From assembly GCF_000149955.1 (NCBI RefSeq), contig NC_030999.1, positions 945,917 through 1,009,916 on the forward strand: DNA of 64,000 bases, read 5' to 3'. The stretch comes from Fusarium oxysporum f. sp. lycopersici 4287 (lineage: Eukaryota > Ascomycota > Sordariomycetes > Hypocreales > Nectriaceae). Positions 12,533 through 25,549 of the stretch are shown piece after piece. The stretch's first letter is position 1, and every line of letters begins with the position of its first letter. The notes beneath the pieces were generated by a model. It saw only the letters and a program-made list of their open reading frames with translations, was not told the origin of the DNA and did not search any database. Made by a program: the position numbers and the translations under genes.

Positions 12533-12970
12533 CTACTCAGTTGCCAATTCGAAATACGTTTTCTTCGAGTATTCTGGCCATTCGTTTCCTTTTTCGTTGA
12601 TCCACTCGCCATCTTTATTTTTGGTCCACCACGTTTCATATAGGGTACTATCGATATAATCTCGATGTATCCTCTGAACAAGTATTTTAGTAGCTTTTGC
12701 TCCACAATGGCATAACGGATTGATGAGCCATTTGAAATATCCCATAACATCGGTTCCTCCAGGGTAAACGATATGCTCGTGCGAGGACTCGTTCCAGTTA
12801 GCAGATGACTTCATGAGAAAACAAGCTAGAGTAGGTCTTACACAGGCGAATCCAAGACTGTCCCCCGCGCTTTTGAAATATTCGACTTCTTGAACCAACT
12901 TGTTCTCAAGTTCTTGACCACTCATTGTTTCGTTGAGCTGTTTTTCGTTTGAAGGCATTTTAGAAACCAA
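12533..12970 (-). CDS. Small orphan protein, 145 residues
   Basis: Single open frame of 145 codons with protein-like composition: a charged helical N-terminus (SGQELENKLVQEVEYFKSAG), then a segment with NPLCHCGAKATKILVQRIHR and an aromatic, acidic tail (YETWWTKNKDGEWINEKG). There is no signal peptide or membrane segment. The Cys-x-Cys pair at about residue 88 could be a metal site, but no known zinc-finger spacing is present. Two ATGs (codons 1 and 5) could start it. I do not recognise the family. The neighbours are non-coding on both sides. Confidence 0.5.
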   Translation of the reverse strand: MVSKMPSNEKQLNETMSGQELENKLVQEVEYFKSAGDSLGFACVRPTLACFLMKSSANWNESSHEHIVYPGGTDVMGYFKWLINPLCHCGAKATKILVQRIHRDYIDSTLYETWWTKNKDGEWINEKGNEWPEYSKKTYFELATE

Positions 12971-15900
12971 GCCGATTCAACAAATTGTTATGGTGGAGGT
13001 GCATCTGTCTATTTACTTCAAGTGGAAAGCAGGTTCCTTTTATATGTCGCATAGCTACAGCCGAAAGGTGGCATAGCTGAGAAGAGTAATACTAGCCGAG
13101 AAAGATAAGAACGGATTCAAGCCATCCTGTTGTAAACCCACACACCCTCATTCCCCCTGGAACTTGACTGGCTGCCTTGTTGAGGTTCTGTTAATTGGTA
13201 TTGAGGATCCACTTGTTTCCGACTCGAGAGTGCTCACCGACTGTTTCTTCCGTGTGAGGCTGCTGTTCATTGGGTTTTACTGAAGTCGCGCCCGAAATAG
13301 TAATACAGCCGTGCTGATCAAAAGCCAGGGCCATCTCAAAACCCTATTCCTTGGCTGGATGGAGTTCCTGGCTTAGTGATTGAATAGCGAATCCTTGAGC
13401 AATTCTGATTTTGACAGAAGGGACCTGGCCCGTGGCCCCTGGTGCATGCAGCTGGGCATGCAGTGGATCTAACGTTAGTCGCCATGACGATGTGGCTAGA
13501 ATGTTGCGTTACTTCATGATAAAAGGTGTAGTGTACCGCGGTCAGTTCAACAGCCTCGGTAGCCAGAAATAGGTAGTCGAGAATAGCCCAGGAGAGGGGC
13601 CGTGTATTACTGTGAAGTGCGCACATCTACAAGTGGCAATACTTTGGGCATGTAACCGATAGGTCAAAATTACCTCGTCAAAACTGTGAAGTTCAAAGAG
13701 AAGCCACCAAGGATAAAGGTTTGTGTCTTCAAAGGTCCCGCGCATGAAAATACAACAAGCGGAGGTACCTGCTTGCGACTGTCAAGTACACGACACCTCA
13801 GTGGCAGGGATGGGACATGAAACAGGGTTCAGCGATCTTACCTGGATCACCGCACAATGTGAAGGCTGAAGTTAGCGCTCCCGCCACCGGCGGCTGGAAC
13901 AGATTCAGCGGCGCAGCTCCATGTGTGAGTCAATGGTCTGCCAGTGGAAGGCAGGAGATCGGTCAATAACGAGCGTCTATGCGTAGCAATCGAGGTCCAG
14001 GCCGATTCACTTTTCAATCCTTACAGTACACTAACGATGTGGTAGCGATCCGATGGGCTCGGAGCCATGTTCCTGTAGTAGTTCCCGGGGTCTTAGTAAC
14101 ATGGCTTATTAGGCTGTGTGATAGCCCTCAAATTGTGATTGTAACAATAAGCTTGCAAAGTAGCACAACGGCAAAAGGCATTGAGATCTTAGCTCCGTTC
14201 TAGGGACTACAAGGCGTGCTGGACGAAAAACCGCATATTTCAGGGTAGTCCTGGATCCCTGTACTGCTGAAGTCAGAGAGTCGGTAAACTTTGAGGCCTG
14301 ACACAGGCCTGGCGGTCCATTTGCCGGCACAAACGTGAAGCACATGGCGAGAGTTCAGGATCGTTGCATGCCACACAAAATGAGGCTCTGCAAAGGAAAC
14401 GTCAGTCTGACGCCGTGTCCTGACGGCTAGCATTAATATTTTGTATGTTATAGACGGCAGTATATAGGAGAAGCAGACTTTGTTAAGAATTCTTATATCA
14501 TGCTTTCGATTGGATATATCGAAAAGAGTCTGAAGACATGACTTGAAACATGTGGAAGATACACGATGAGCCGCTTGGCAGTGTCGTGCTCTCATCCACG
14601 GCGTGATGCGGCCAAAAGGGAAAAGTACAAGTCTGACCGCAAAGCAGAGCCTCATCCCTCTTGATAGTCCTCCGTTTGTTGTTTCTTCACCGCTCCATGG
14701 ATGCCTGGTTGAGGATCACTTGCTAGAATTGACGTGTAACAATGCGGCCAATTGGCGGCTGGAACAGACAGAGCAGACAGCCTGACTCTGGCGTAAGTCG
14801 CTCGTAACGAGGCAGCAAGCGAGAGCTCTGAGGTGGATGACAGGGGCAGCAACATCGGCCGCATCTACAAAGGCCGACCTTAACAACACTCCACACACAC
14901 GAGACCTCTGTGTCCCAGGATCCTGCGGCCTCAACTTGGAGGCGCGGGCTGGCCTTAGACCCAGTGAGAACTATCAAGTTGTAGCTGCATTTGTGACCCA
15001 GCGAAGTTGTAGGCGAGTCGAGATGGATCATGATCTTCGAAGCGTAAAAACTCTTGAACTTGAGTCTCTTGTACGCCTGTGTTATGGATGGCAAGTGGTC
15101 AAGACACTGCCTTCAGGAACCCTCCGTCTAATGCTGATGAATAGGTACATGATCAACCAGTGATAAGCTATTGGACTATGAAACATCCTAGGTTTGCTCA
15201 TGTTCAAAAGGGGAAGCAACGTAGGGACAACAGGGCTCGAGATATGCCTTTCGCGGCTTTTTTAGCCCAACTCCATCAATCCATTTCCTCGCAGTCCGCC
15301 CTGATTTCACTCAAAAAAATAAATAAATAGGTGAGCCACTAACGCTATCTTCAATATCGTTCATTTCGAATAGAATCGGCGGTGAGTTTCAATACCCTAG
15401 CGAACTCGCGATTGATCCTCGAGCTCGTCTCGACTACGGTCGGTCATAAGGCTGAGGTCTGAGCGAGCCAGCATAAACAATCTAAGTGGTGCCACCAATC
15501 AATTTGGGAAACAGTTTAGCTCGTTTGATGCACGCGAGCTTGGTACGACTAGCATATGTGCCACTGGAGCCCTGCGTGCCTAAAGAATGAGACCCTGCTC
15601 AACGGATACGCTTACCGTGCAAGGTACCCGCTCAGCCATCGCGTGGAACAGCATCCATGACATACGAGCCACGGACTTCAATATGTGCAGGAACATGGGG
15701 ACGTACAAGCTAGAGAGCTCTGAGTGTTGTATATTAGCGCCGATGCGGTGGACACATCAAGGACAGCATCTCCAGGGATCGCTGCGGGGTGAGCACACCG
15801 CTATTTGGCAATGTGAACAACTTGAGCGAGCTCAGCCCGTCTCACATACAACCCGACAGGTCAGTTTCGCCACTTGAACTCTTTGTAGTGCAAAGAGAAG

Positions 15901-17052
15901 ACACCAGAAATGGGGCAGGCTCTGGCGGTTGTCAAGCACACAGTAGCCTATTAGTAGGGATGCCGCATGAAACAAGGTCCATCCGTCTCAGCGGGGCTGA
16001 AGTTAGCGCCCGCCGGCGGCGGCTGGACCAGCTTCCGGCCTATGTGTGATACACTAAATTCAACGATCTGCTTGTTGAACACGGGAGATCGGCCAACAAC
16101 AAGCATCTGTGCGCACCGGTCTCTTAGCGCCGCGGGGCTGGGTCGAGGTGGTCTTGTATACAGCATGAATAATCAAAAAGCTGTGGAGGGAACACAAAGA
16201 GGACATTTTAGATCTGTTGACCTGACAGTGTCTTCTAGTATTTATTAATGTTGCATCGATGGCCTATATCATTGACAGAACCTGATTCGACGGCATTGCC
16301 TTTTTCGCCACCAATTGAAAGTGATCTTAGTTTGGTGGCCGTTCAAGACAGCCACCTACTGCATTTCACTGAGCTTCCGTATAATACGTAACGGGCAGAT
16401 GCAGTGACAAGGGTTCATGTCACATCAACGTGGGCGTTGGCGGACGACCGACCTCATCAATAGCTAAACTGAGGTTTCCGTGAAGCTGAGAGATTTGCAA
16501 AAAGACCATGGAAGGCGTGGATGAATGATTGTTGTGTTGTAAAAGCACCCGTTTGTCGAGAAGCTCAGAGCTACAATTCATGCCAAGGCGGTCCATCGTG
16601 ACGCTGAGCAACTATAGCCCCTTCGATCTCTTTCAACATTTTATTTCACTCTTCAGCAACGACCTTAGTAACTCTTCCCAGTGATCGCTGCTTGGAAGGT
16701 GGTTCAATTACACATATTCGTAATTTTCGTGGTGTCTTCGCCCCAACCATAGAAGAAATCGCGACCCCCCCGCTTTCTTTACCTTGATCCATTTTCTTTC
16801 CTAATTTGTCTTTCCCTCTCATATGCTCATGGCAAGATTCTGGGTGTGGTAGCGCCATACGATGGTTGTGAGAGCTAAACTAAACATTGGTTAAAAGTAG
16901 CAAATGGACGTTTCGCTGGGCCAAGTATCAGCTATACTTTGATGAGAGCGACCTGTTTGTAAATATTTCCACGTTGATTTCAGTCATTCCAACTCCTTAT
17001 TCCATTATGAAAAATGAGCCAAACATATTTCGCGGCGCGGAAACGGCGGTAT
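12971..17052. other. Long gene-poor stretch with decayed dispersed repeats
   Basis: No gene can be supported. Two parts resemble each other: about 13765-13985 and about 15890-16140 both carry a core starting GGCTGAAGTTAGCGC, a GC-rich block with CGGCGGCTGG, and GGAGATCGG further on. The shorter motif GGCGGCTGGAACAGA recurs near 14754. The relationship is diverged and interrupted, as expected for old transposon relics of a family I cannot name. The open frames here are short and mutually overlapping on both strands. Confidence 0.45.
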
Positions 17053-18546
17053 CTAGATCAACAACAGCTCACAGTTTTCGCTTATCATAACATCCCGCCA
17101 GGCGGAGTACTGCGCTTTGTCATTTTTGGTCCATACCTTGAACAATAGTATCCTAAGCCGCTCCATGTTACCAAATCTAGCCGTAAGACGCAGCCCAGAT
17201 ATTCGACTCTCGAACAAAGACCGGAATAGGCTATTAGGAACGGCGACTGAGCCACCAATGAGGTAGACCCATGTCATACTGTGGTCAAACCCCAAAGGGA
17301 TGTGCTGAAGTATCGTCGTCAACCGATCTACCAGCTGCACAGTATCGGGCTGTGTGGGATGGAACCCCGGACGCAGACTATAGAGGTATATGCGAGCAGC
17401 GATGAGGAAAGCCATCGTTATGTTGTCGCAAAGCTGTGAAAGCAATATTCGGCATGTAGCATCAAAAGGCATCTGCGCTCTGAGATCTCTACTTAGAGCC
17501 TCTTTCATATGACTATCGATTTTATCAATAGATTCGAAAAGAAGATCAATGTACATGTCGTCCTTCTGAGATTCCAGACAGGCGATCTGAGATATGAGAC
17601 ACATGACCCTGTCGTCGCAGCCCATTAGTTCACGTATTCCAAGGCCCGAGCTGGGCTCGGAAAAGCATCTTTCTCGGTATATGTGGGCGAGTCTCGGTGG
17701 CCGCCCTTTGATGGTGGCACCCAGAATGTCAATCCATGCATAGATTGCTATATGAAAGCGGATCTGTGGGGAAGCCATGGAAGAGTCAAGCGGGTTAAGG
17801 CTTGGATATAGCGTCTGTAGTAGATGACTGGCGGCTTCGAAGTGTTGATCCCATGAAAGACCTAGTAGACTCTTGTTGAATGTGCCGACAGCGGTCTCTA
17901 GAGAGATGATTCTCAATATCGCCTCAAAAGTCTGCCACTGAGTCTCGTTTTTAACCAATGCATCCAAGAGTGTTCGAGTGGCACCGTAACGATATCGTAC
18001 GATTGCGTAGTTCAAAAACTCATTGCCAGCATTGCAGCATGATGGTTTGAGGTGCTGAGCGGCCACAACCAAACAGCTGTAAAGGTAGGCTGTGTTTGAG
18101 TAGACAGCGAACGGGTCTAGATCAAACCTAATTGAACTATTCTCATCGTGTCTCCGGACTGGGAAAATGTTCGGCAGAACATATGTGCGGAAATGGCTCT
18201 CGAGGAGTCGGTACATCTTATTCCACTCAAACTGCGTCTGTGCCATCTTCGGCGGGCTATCGAATGAGCTTCCCGTCAAGCGGGCGACGGGACCATAATC
18301 TGATGCCATCCCTGTGGGAGTATCTGCAACACATATTTCGTTGAAGCCACTCTTAAATGGGTAATTCCTAATAGGAAGGCCATGATAACCCGTTAAGATG
18401 GAAACGCACGATTCGTGACGTATAGACACGCTACCGATATCGAAAGGGGCCTCTCTTTCAACTCCGAAGCCCATCTTACATAGCGGGCAACTGTCGGATA
18501 TGGCCTGAGGATAAGCAGGCACACTGAAGTCATTCTCATCAGCCAT
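17053..18546 (-). CDS. Fungal-specific regulator-like protein (Fungal_trans_2 type, no zinc cluster)
   Basis: One uninterrupted frame of 497 residues. The body is helical and has the feel of the Fungal_trans_2 domain of Zn2Cys6 regulators: an acidic N-terminus, then long amphipathic helices (FEWNKMYRLLESHFRTYVLP, AYLYSCLVVAAQHLKPSC), the segment RELMGCDDRVMCLISQIACL and a C-terminal helix pair ending MISENCELLLI. No Zn2Cys6 motif is present; the two Cys in CPLCKMG near residue 20 do not make one. I found no zinc-cluster exon upstream, although an intron could lie before ATG 18546 (GTATGT..ACAG at about 18556-18595). It may act without direct DNA binding or belong to a related family. A degenerate relative lies at about 52975-53600. 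Confidence 0.72.
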   Translation of the reverse strand: MADENDFSVPAYPQAISDSCPLCKMGFGVEREAPFDIGSVSIRHESCVSILTGYHGLPIRNYPFKSGFNEICVADTPTGMASDYGPVARLTGSSFDSPPKMAQTQFEWNKMYRLLESHFRTYVLPNIFPVRRHDENSSIRFDLDPFAVYSNTAYLYSCLVVAAQHLKPSCCNAGNEFLNYAIVRYRYGATRTLLDALVKNETQWQTFEAILRIISLETAVGTFNKSLLGLSWDQHFEAASHLLQTLYPSLNPLDSSMASPQIRFHIAIYAWIDILGATIKGRPPRLAHIYRERCFSEPSSGLGIRELMGCDDRVMCLISQIACLESQKDDMYIDLLFESIDKIDSHMKEALSRDLRAQMPFDATCRILLSQLCDNITMAFLIAARIYLYSLRPGFHPTQPDTVQLVDRLTTILQHIPLGFDHSMTWVYLIGGSVAVPNSLFRSLFESRISGLRLTARFGNMERLRILLFKVWTKNDKAQYSAWRDVMISENCELLLI

Positions 18547-21500
18547 CTCGGGCAGGATATCGTAACTGTAAGAGCCTGGACTTAGTGACTGTCAGCCACA
18601 TACTGCCATGCTTTTAGAATCCTTTGGCCAGGCCAACCTTCCTTGCGCTGGCGAAGCAGCAACTATAGCATACCTGTTTTCCGGTGAATGGAGCTGAGCT
18701 TCCTTGTGATTGAACCCTCAATGGCTTTGGAGGCCCCTGGAACTGTACACTACGTTATTATGACGATGGTTTGAGACACTTGGAGCGACTCTTGCAATAC
18801 TTGTAAAGCAGTGAGATGTTTCTAGGCCACGATATCGTTGTAGATGACACTGAAAGTCGACCCTTGACCGCAACCGTAATCTCAAGATAAGCTGGAGGGG
18901 AGTAGGCTAGGCTAGTAGTTGCTGAACGGAATCGACGTTTGTGGTCAGCCTCGAGTCATTGGCAGCTCTTCTATCACCGAAAAACAACTCACTCACTTCC
19001 GATTGTTTTCCATGGACCGTCCGATGATTGCACCCGGGAAACTGGAAAGGGCGGGTTGAAAAATATGACTTCTTAAGAAGCGGAGATGACCACTGGACTT
19101 CTGCCTAGGAATTATTAGAGAACAGTACGCTTGGCTGAATGGGGTTTTGAGCACTCTCGAAGGGGAAAATCGTGCCTAGTAGCGTGACCACCGCCAGGCG
19201 CCCATGTGCCTACAAAAGAGCAGCCACGCCCTCTCTAGAAGAGACTTTAGAATCACAGAAGCGAAGGGATGGAGCACTTAATGGCACTCCCCAATTCTCC
19301 TCATCAGGAAAGAGGCACGATTGACTAATTAGATTCTGAACTCGAGCTTAACACGATGTCTTGCTGTGTCGACTTGTTATGGATACCTTAGTGAAAGACA
19401 GTGAGAGGAAGTAGATTCCGGTCAATTCGACCTTTGTCTTTGCAGTACCTTGTCGACCCCTCATTCTAAGGACAAGCAGTTCAGACCTACGAGCCGAAGC
19501 AGTTCCTCCGGGTCCAGCGTCAAGAGCGGAGTGACTCATGAGCGACGGCGGATCAAGGATCAGACGTAGCGTCTGTCCAATCATCGCGGGTCATACAATC
19601 CTTCCGTCATCCGAGTACGTGTGTGACGTGTTTCGTAGAGTTTTGCAGCGTAGCGATCGAGCCAGCTGAGATGAAGCGATGGACCTGTATGGGGTATTTG
19701 CACCTCATCGTCCCTAGCTTGCTAAACGGCCATCGCGAAGAAGATGGATGGCACAACAGTAATAAACCTTGAAAGGTCGGGTGCTGATTCTATGGTGCGA
19801 CGATTTGATGAGCATTACGTGCCATGTGTCACGCCTATGATGGTTTAGTCTCCATATACTCCGAGTGTGTCAACGATCGTAGTATATTCTTGACCTGGAG
19901 GCTAGACTCATCTTGATCCTCAGGGTGGTGCCATCCCCAGCTGGGCTACTAACATTGTCCAGTCAACTTACCACTCCTTCTGCTCCTCCCTGGTCCATGC
20001 CAGCTTATCACTTGCGCTTTATGTCTTTCGATCGCCACTCCCAAAAGGAGACCATCTGGCCACGGTGAACCTTTTCCCGAGGGAGTCTTCTCAAACCATA
20101 CAACCGCAGCTGAGTGTGTTGACTGGGCCTTGGCCTCGGCGGTGGTTTTAGTACACCGGTTGTGTCATATGCCCCACGACCCATGAGTGAGTCTCCTGTA
20201 GTAGACATATCAAAGCTATCGAAGATGATTCTCCATAAAAAGGGAATAATGGCGGATATTTTCCAGTTTACATCCTGGAGAATGCTTGATTTACTAACTT
20301 ATCTCTCTCGCCGGCTTGATGGAGTGACTTGGCATGGATTGCAGCCCTGAGTTTGTTGACAAACAGGCCGTGTTTACAACTCAACAATCCACCATCCATC
20401 ACTACCAAGGTCTTTTTGAAAGTCCGTGTAGGCTAAAGGAGACATCGCCGTAGCCTTCGGTGCTGTCGGCCGCCCGCCGCCAAGCCAACGCCCATCTTGA
20501 TGTGACATCCTGGCATGCTATAGCCTCTAACACCAGAATATTTCCACCATGCCCACAGCTACCATCCAGGTAGCAAATCTCATGCGCACGTTCAAACATT
20601 ATTCCGTGCGCAAGTGCGATGGTCCGTTTAGCGAGGGACGTGTTTGTCGCTGTAGAGCTCTAGCGCAAACTTAATAGCCGAAGCGATCCACTTATTCAAG
20701 ACCACAACACGGTAATAAATTAAACTCTACCTTTGTTTCAAAACCCCCACAGCCAAACTTTAAGTGCTCCACTCAGGCATGGAGGATCGGAAAGACGAAG
20801 CCGAGGCTCATGACTTTGTCATCTTGTCAACCCCGCACCTTCCTTCATGCATGACGCCACCTACATCGTCCCTGCATGATGATCCGCCCTATGAGATCCG
20901 TTCTCCCGGGCGTAATAAACACTACTACTACTGCATGATATATCCCTGTTCAGCTCACCACTGGCATCACGCTTTTCTTTTGGATGCCAGAGTGGATCTA
21001 AGAGAACCCCACTCACTTTTCAAGTCAACTTTCGTCCAGACTGAGCATTGTATTACCATCTGCAGCAAACTACTGGCTTCCCTTCTCAAGTTTCAATTTC
21101 TTTTCGTTCTTTTCGTCTTGACACATCACGAATGTGACCAGTCTTTGATCTCTCCAAAGCGCTTCGCTTTCCTCTTAGGTGACTGCTTCAATAATCCATT
21201 CTAGCGGCGGGCGTTTCAGGCAATGGTCCAATTGCGTTTTCATCTTGCCCTTCTTTAACATCCTGGGCCTTTATCGGCTGGAGAAGCAAGACGCCATGGC
21301 GGTGTCATTGTCCTTTTTGTTCAGTGGCGGGCAGCTTCAGGATATCCGCTCGAAAGGCAGGCCAGTATTAATCCGGGATCCATGATCCCAAGTACTGTAG
21401 CACTTTCATAGTCTTTGGCAGTGTCGCCATTAAGTGCATATTCCATGCGAATGCGTGATCGAGGGCAATTACGAAAACAATACCGGTAGAGGGGGAAAGG

Positions 21501-21953
21501 CTAAATAAAATAATTAAGCTCCGTATCTAAGTATTGACGCTCATAAGAGCTTTCCGTAAATGGGTCGTTTTTCATTCACCTTTATTTTCTCAATTTGATA
21601 TGCTGTCGATTGCTGTTCTTCAGATCCCTTCTATAAACTTGCTGACTGCGTGTTGAGTCTTCGCACTGAAGGCTTCCAGATCTGGTAAAGTGTATCCTGA
21701 AACAAGCGCATTGTTTTTGGCTCAACCTGGTCTGTGCACAAGATTTTTACTTGTCAATTTGGTCCATATTAGTGTATTTCATGCTGCATTCTGTTTAATG
21801 CTGCCCCTTAGAGGTTTTATTATTCCAGTGGTAATATTTACATATACCCGTTTGCACGTGACCCTCAGTGCCTGGTCAACACTGCCGACTTTGTTCCCAA
21901 AATTCGGTGCGGAACATTTGTCATCCGGTCGAGGCTGACTCAGCTTTTCCACC
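18547..21953. other. Intergenic, no gene supported
   Basis: Only short open frames without motifs. The longest, at 20764-21204 on the plus strand, has a composition typical of random translation. No RNA gene, terminal repeat or transposon domain was recognised. Confidence 0.5.
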
Positions 21954-22037
21954 TTGTCAGATGTCCACATCTCATTTCATCATTCACGATCAACAAACAT
22001 CCGCGACCAGGTCTGGATTCACAACCCAACGCCGATC

Positions 22038-23340
22038 ATGTCAAATGCAGCTGAATCAAATTCTGTGCAGATCAAAAAGTACAACCAGATCAATTCATCA
22101 AATCTACCGCCGCTCAGCGTCACTCCGCCAGACAAATCCAGCCAGCTGCCTCCGTCTCCGCCCCCTACAACGGAGCGGTCGGGGAAGTGCGCCGCCGACG
22201 ACGACGATCTAAGGCTCCCAGAACCGCTTTTGCAACACAAGCTTCGATCGTTAACACAAGAAGTCCCTGAGTTCACAGAGTTCAAGCTCAGTCCGGAACA
22301 GTACCATAAACTTCATTCCAAGATCGAGAAAACATTCAGGTGTTTCGATTATGAACCTAGGCGTGGCTGCCTTGCGATTCGTATGCCTTCGCCAACCCAT
22401 GACTTCTTTGCCATTAAGTTCAGAGATGAAGTCTACAAGGAACTCGATCGGATCGCAACCAGCCGCACTGACGAGATAAAGGATGTCATTAGAGAATTGA
22501 AGAGCGCGATCTCATCACGTGTATTCTTGAGGGAAATGGATGAGCAGGTGCAGCCAGACGAGGAGAATGAAGCAGATGACGAGAGGGAATACAGCAACAA
22601 GAAAGAAGACGATTACAAGAAGTACGCCATCAAACGCGAACCAGATATTCAATTTCAATATCCCAAAACAGTATATCCTGGTTTTGTAGCTGAGGTGTCA
22701 TGGGCGCAGAATAGTAAAGATTTCAGAAGGCTGGCTCAAGACTACATCCTCTACTCAAACGCAGATGTTAAGTTGTTTATCGGTTTCAATCTGGGTTATG
22801 ACGGCGGGCCGTCGACAGTATCAACCTGGCGACCGAAATTCATTGATGATGGAGATGGTGAAGAGTTGGTAACGGTTCAGCACATCCAAGACCGGGTATG
22901 TGAATTACAGACGACCTTTTCTGATTTCTGCTGACCGAATTTCAAAGCCATTCCTCTCGTGCGACGGTCAGGTTCAGAATCCTGATGAAGTTCTCTCCAT
23001 TGGTCTACGTGATTTTGCCACTGATGAAATCTCGAAGACTTGGCCCGATGTTGAAATCAACATCAAGTTCTCTCGACTAGCACAACTTTTCAAAAATGCC
23101 CAGCAATGGCAGTTGGAGAAAGAGACCGCTAAATCCAGCGAAGTGATCAAATCGAAGAGAGTTTCTAAGAAGCGTAGATTGCCGTCTAATTCCCCGCAAC
23201 TGCTAGAATCCGATGATGAAGATCAAATTCGGAAGCGAGAGCAGGCTGTTGATTTCAAGAGCCACAAGGCGGATCCGGATTATGTGGGCGATGATACAGA
23301 AGATGATGACAAGCGTCGACTGACAAAACGGAGGGTCTAG
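22038..23340 (+). CDS. Fungal accessory protein with PD-(D/E)XK-like core, two exons
   Basis: Exon 1 is 22038-22895, the intron 22896-22947 (GTATGT..AAAG, 52 bp) and exon 2 22948-23340, giving 416 residues. An in-frame ATG at 21954 is an alternative start. The N-terminus is low-complexity and proline-rich (LPPSPPPTTERSGK). The central acidic stretch DEENEADDEREYSNKKEDD separates it from the conserved part FVAEVSWAQNSKDFRRLAQD, then YILYSNADVKLFIGFNLGY and STWRPKF. This resembles the Uma2/restriction-endonuclease-like fold seen in many lineage-specific fungal proteins (E in AEVS, then a hydrophobic strand). The C-terminus is basic with two acidic clusters (ESDDEDQ, GDDTEDDD) and nuclear-signal-like KRVSKKRRL. 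Nuclease activity is not shown; the active-site match is partial. Confidence 0.75.
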
Positions 23341-25369
23341 TCGCCGATCGCAGCGGTGTCAAGTGAGGACAAATATCCTTGGACAACTTTGACGCAGCGA
23401 CTTGGAAGAGAACAGATGATTCGCCAATGCCGAGGAAGCGGCTGGTCACAGGCCTGATCGCATCAGCAACAGCTTAAATACCAATGTTGTTCAGGGAGAA
23501 TTCGACCGAGGGCTCCTTCTAATCATACCGGGGACAGTGACTGCTGTGTTTATCCCCAGACGTTTGCACTAAGTTCCACAAGCATGAAGAAGGGCAAATA
23601 TGTTCTAACTCTTATAGAAGAGGGTTCTCGACCTTGGCCTCGGTGTCCACCGCACCATTGACAAGGTGAGCCTTCTAAGTAATGGTAACGGCCGTTCACG
23701 AATTGCTAGGACGACTCTGGGTATGGAATTGGAGCCGCAATCGTTTTGGAGCCCTGAGATGTCCGCGTTTTCGTTCGTTATTGGGAACCCTTCGCTCTCG
23801 GGATGGAGGCTCTTATCGTTGGTCATTAAAAAGGTCTTGGAAGTAGCACTCAACATAGCAACAGTTTGACCAGGTTAGGGCATTTCCGCGCTTGTCGAGG
23901 AGTGCAGCGAGGCGGCGGTAGTTCAACTTGACGGTTGGAGGAAGATTCGCGACCGCGATTGGACGCGATGGAGAGCAAGGCAAACGCAGCGGAAGGAGCG
24001 CTGTTGCGAGAGCATGAGGTTCCATCGCTATTTGTATTTGTCCGGGTTTGATCGGCCAGTCACTCTTTAGTACTAACTGTGATGTGAAAGACATGTGTCT
24101 GTCCAAAAAGCTGATGTTGAGCAGAAATGCGTAATGTCGAATCGGATTTCTTCTACAGTGTGCTTTATACGTAGCGCCGGTATTGTAAAATCATCAAAGA
24201 AGGTGGCAGCATACATTAAAGGAGCAAAATGGCGAGAAACAAGCATCACATTGCATCGTGACGACTGTGATCATGGGAGGGCAATTCTTGAAGGAGTGTG
24301 CAGCTAAACTCAGCTTGCCAAGGAGGTGGTGGCGAGAGGTGGGGTCGCAGTAAGAAGAGACCTTAGCCTGCGGGCATTGCGGGTGCGACCGAAGGTTTCG
24401 CACTATCGTGAGGCTGTGTGGGTACTGCCCAAGGTTTTACAGCCCAGCTGTCTACCTAGGGTAGCTTGGCTTGTCCCGGGGCTCTTCTTCGCGTCGCGTC
24501 AGTTTAGCGACGCGCTTCCGACTCTGCATGTAAAACCGTTCGCGCGACCTCCCGGTCCCCTTTAGGACTCTGGAGATGATAAACCGACCACAGGGCCAAA
24601 AACTAGGCGCGCCACTTTTGTTAGTGACCAAGGTATTTCGGTATATATCCAGTTCAACCTATGGTGCAGTCGCTACTAAAAACCAGTACAAGCTCTTTAT
24701 AGGTATAGAGAGGGAAGATAGCTCATGGATCGAGCATTTTTATTTAGTTGGATCAGATGTGTTCAAACGGTGTGTTAACTGTTGAACCCTGAGTTGGAAT
24801 GCCTCTTGTCTATGCAGTGTTTTCCAGAGTGCACTGCCTTATCTGCTAAATTTATCAGGTGACTTATCGATTTTAGGAAAAGCAGCTCCCTTGGGCAAAA
24901 TGCTCTGCCTGCGGTTTAACATTAACCAAGCTCCACAGGAGACACTCACAGTGTGCAATGTCACACGACACGCGACGCGCCCATCTATTATCACACTGCA
25001 CGATCGACCCACTTGCTGAGTGCACCGTTTGACACGGTCAGGCACCGTTAGGCTTTGGCACCGTTACGAGCCTCGAGGTACCTTTTCGAAGCGGGGACTT
25101 TTATGCAAGCTCAGTGATGTACTCTGCCGCAGCTGGTCAAACCTCCGATCCGGCTATGGCATAAAAGACACGTGACTAGCATCCGTAGTAATTAGTAATG
25201 GAGCCTGACGGATGTATCAGGAGCGGTTGACAACATTTCACATGTACGCCTATTGCACAATCTGCGGAAGAGAAGGATAGATGAAAGAACGGCCAAGCGG
25301 ATCGAAAGTTTCCTGCGCCCGAGACTAACAAAGCTATCAATCCATTGATGTCGTCACATCTGAACCCTA
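23341..25369. other. Intergenic with one GC-rich hairpin
   Basis: No gene supported. An 8-bp perfect inverted repeat (CGCGTCGC, arms 24490-24497 and 24507-24514, 9-nt loop) is present. Open frames are short and lack motifs. Confidence 0.5.
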
Positions 25370-25549
25370 CAGTCCGGAGAGCCACAGGGATCAAATGTAT
25401 CACCGATCCTCTACCTCTTTTACAAAGCGGGTCTAATAGAAACGTGCGGAGAATTGGAAGACACAACGACAACCGGCTTCGTGGACGACGTGGCTATCCT
25501 GACCTGGGCAGACGCCACGAAAGAGACATGCAAAAAGCTACAAAGGGCA
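25370..25549 (+). mobile_element. LINE reverse-transcriptase fragment
   Basis: One frame reads EPQGSNVSPILYLFYKAGL, followed by a short spacer and TGFVDDVAILTWADATKETC. This is the RT motif pair of Tad-clade non-LTR retrotransposons: the GxPQGSxxSPxLY block, then the catalytic FVDD. The frame ends at a TAG near 25549 and the flanks carry no further RT sequence, so it is a short relic. Confidence 0.75.

Noticed and set aside
17053..18546. Zn2Cys6 DNA-binding domain for the regulator-like gene
   Set aside because: Only two Cys in CPLCKMG near the start; no six-cysteine pattern in the frame or in sequence up to about 18750.
20764..21204. 146-codon plus-strand frame
   Set aside because: Reads as random translation (His, Cys, Phe, Ser rich); no domain or intron signals.
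24490..24514. GC-rich 8-bp hairpin as terminator
   Set aside because: No gene ends nearby and hairpin terminators are not used by fungal RNA polymerase II genes.
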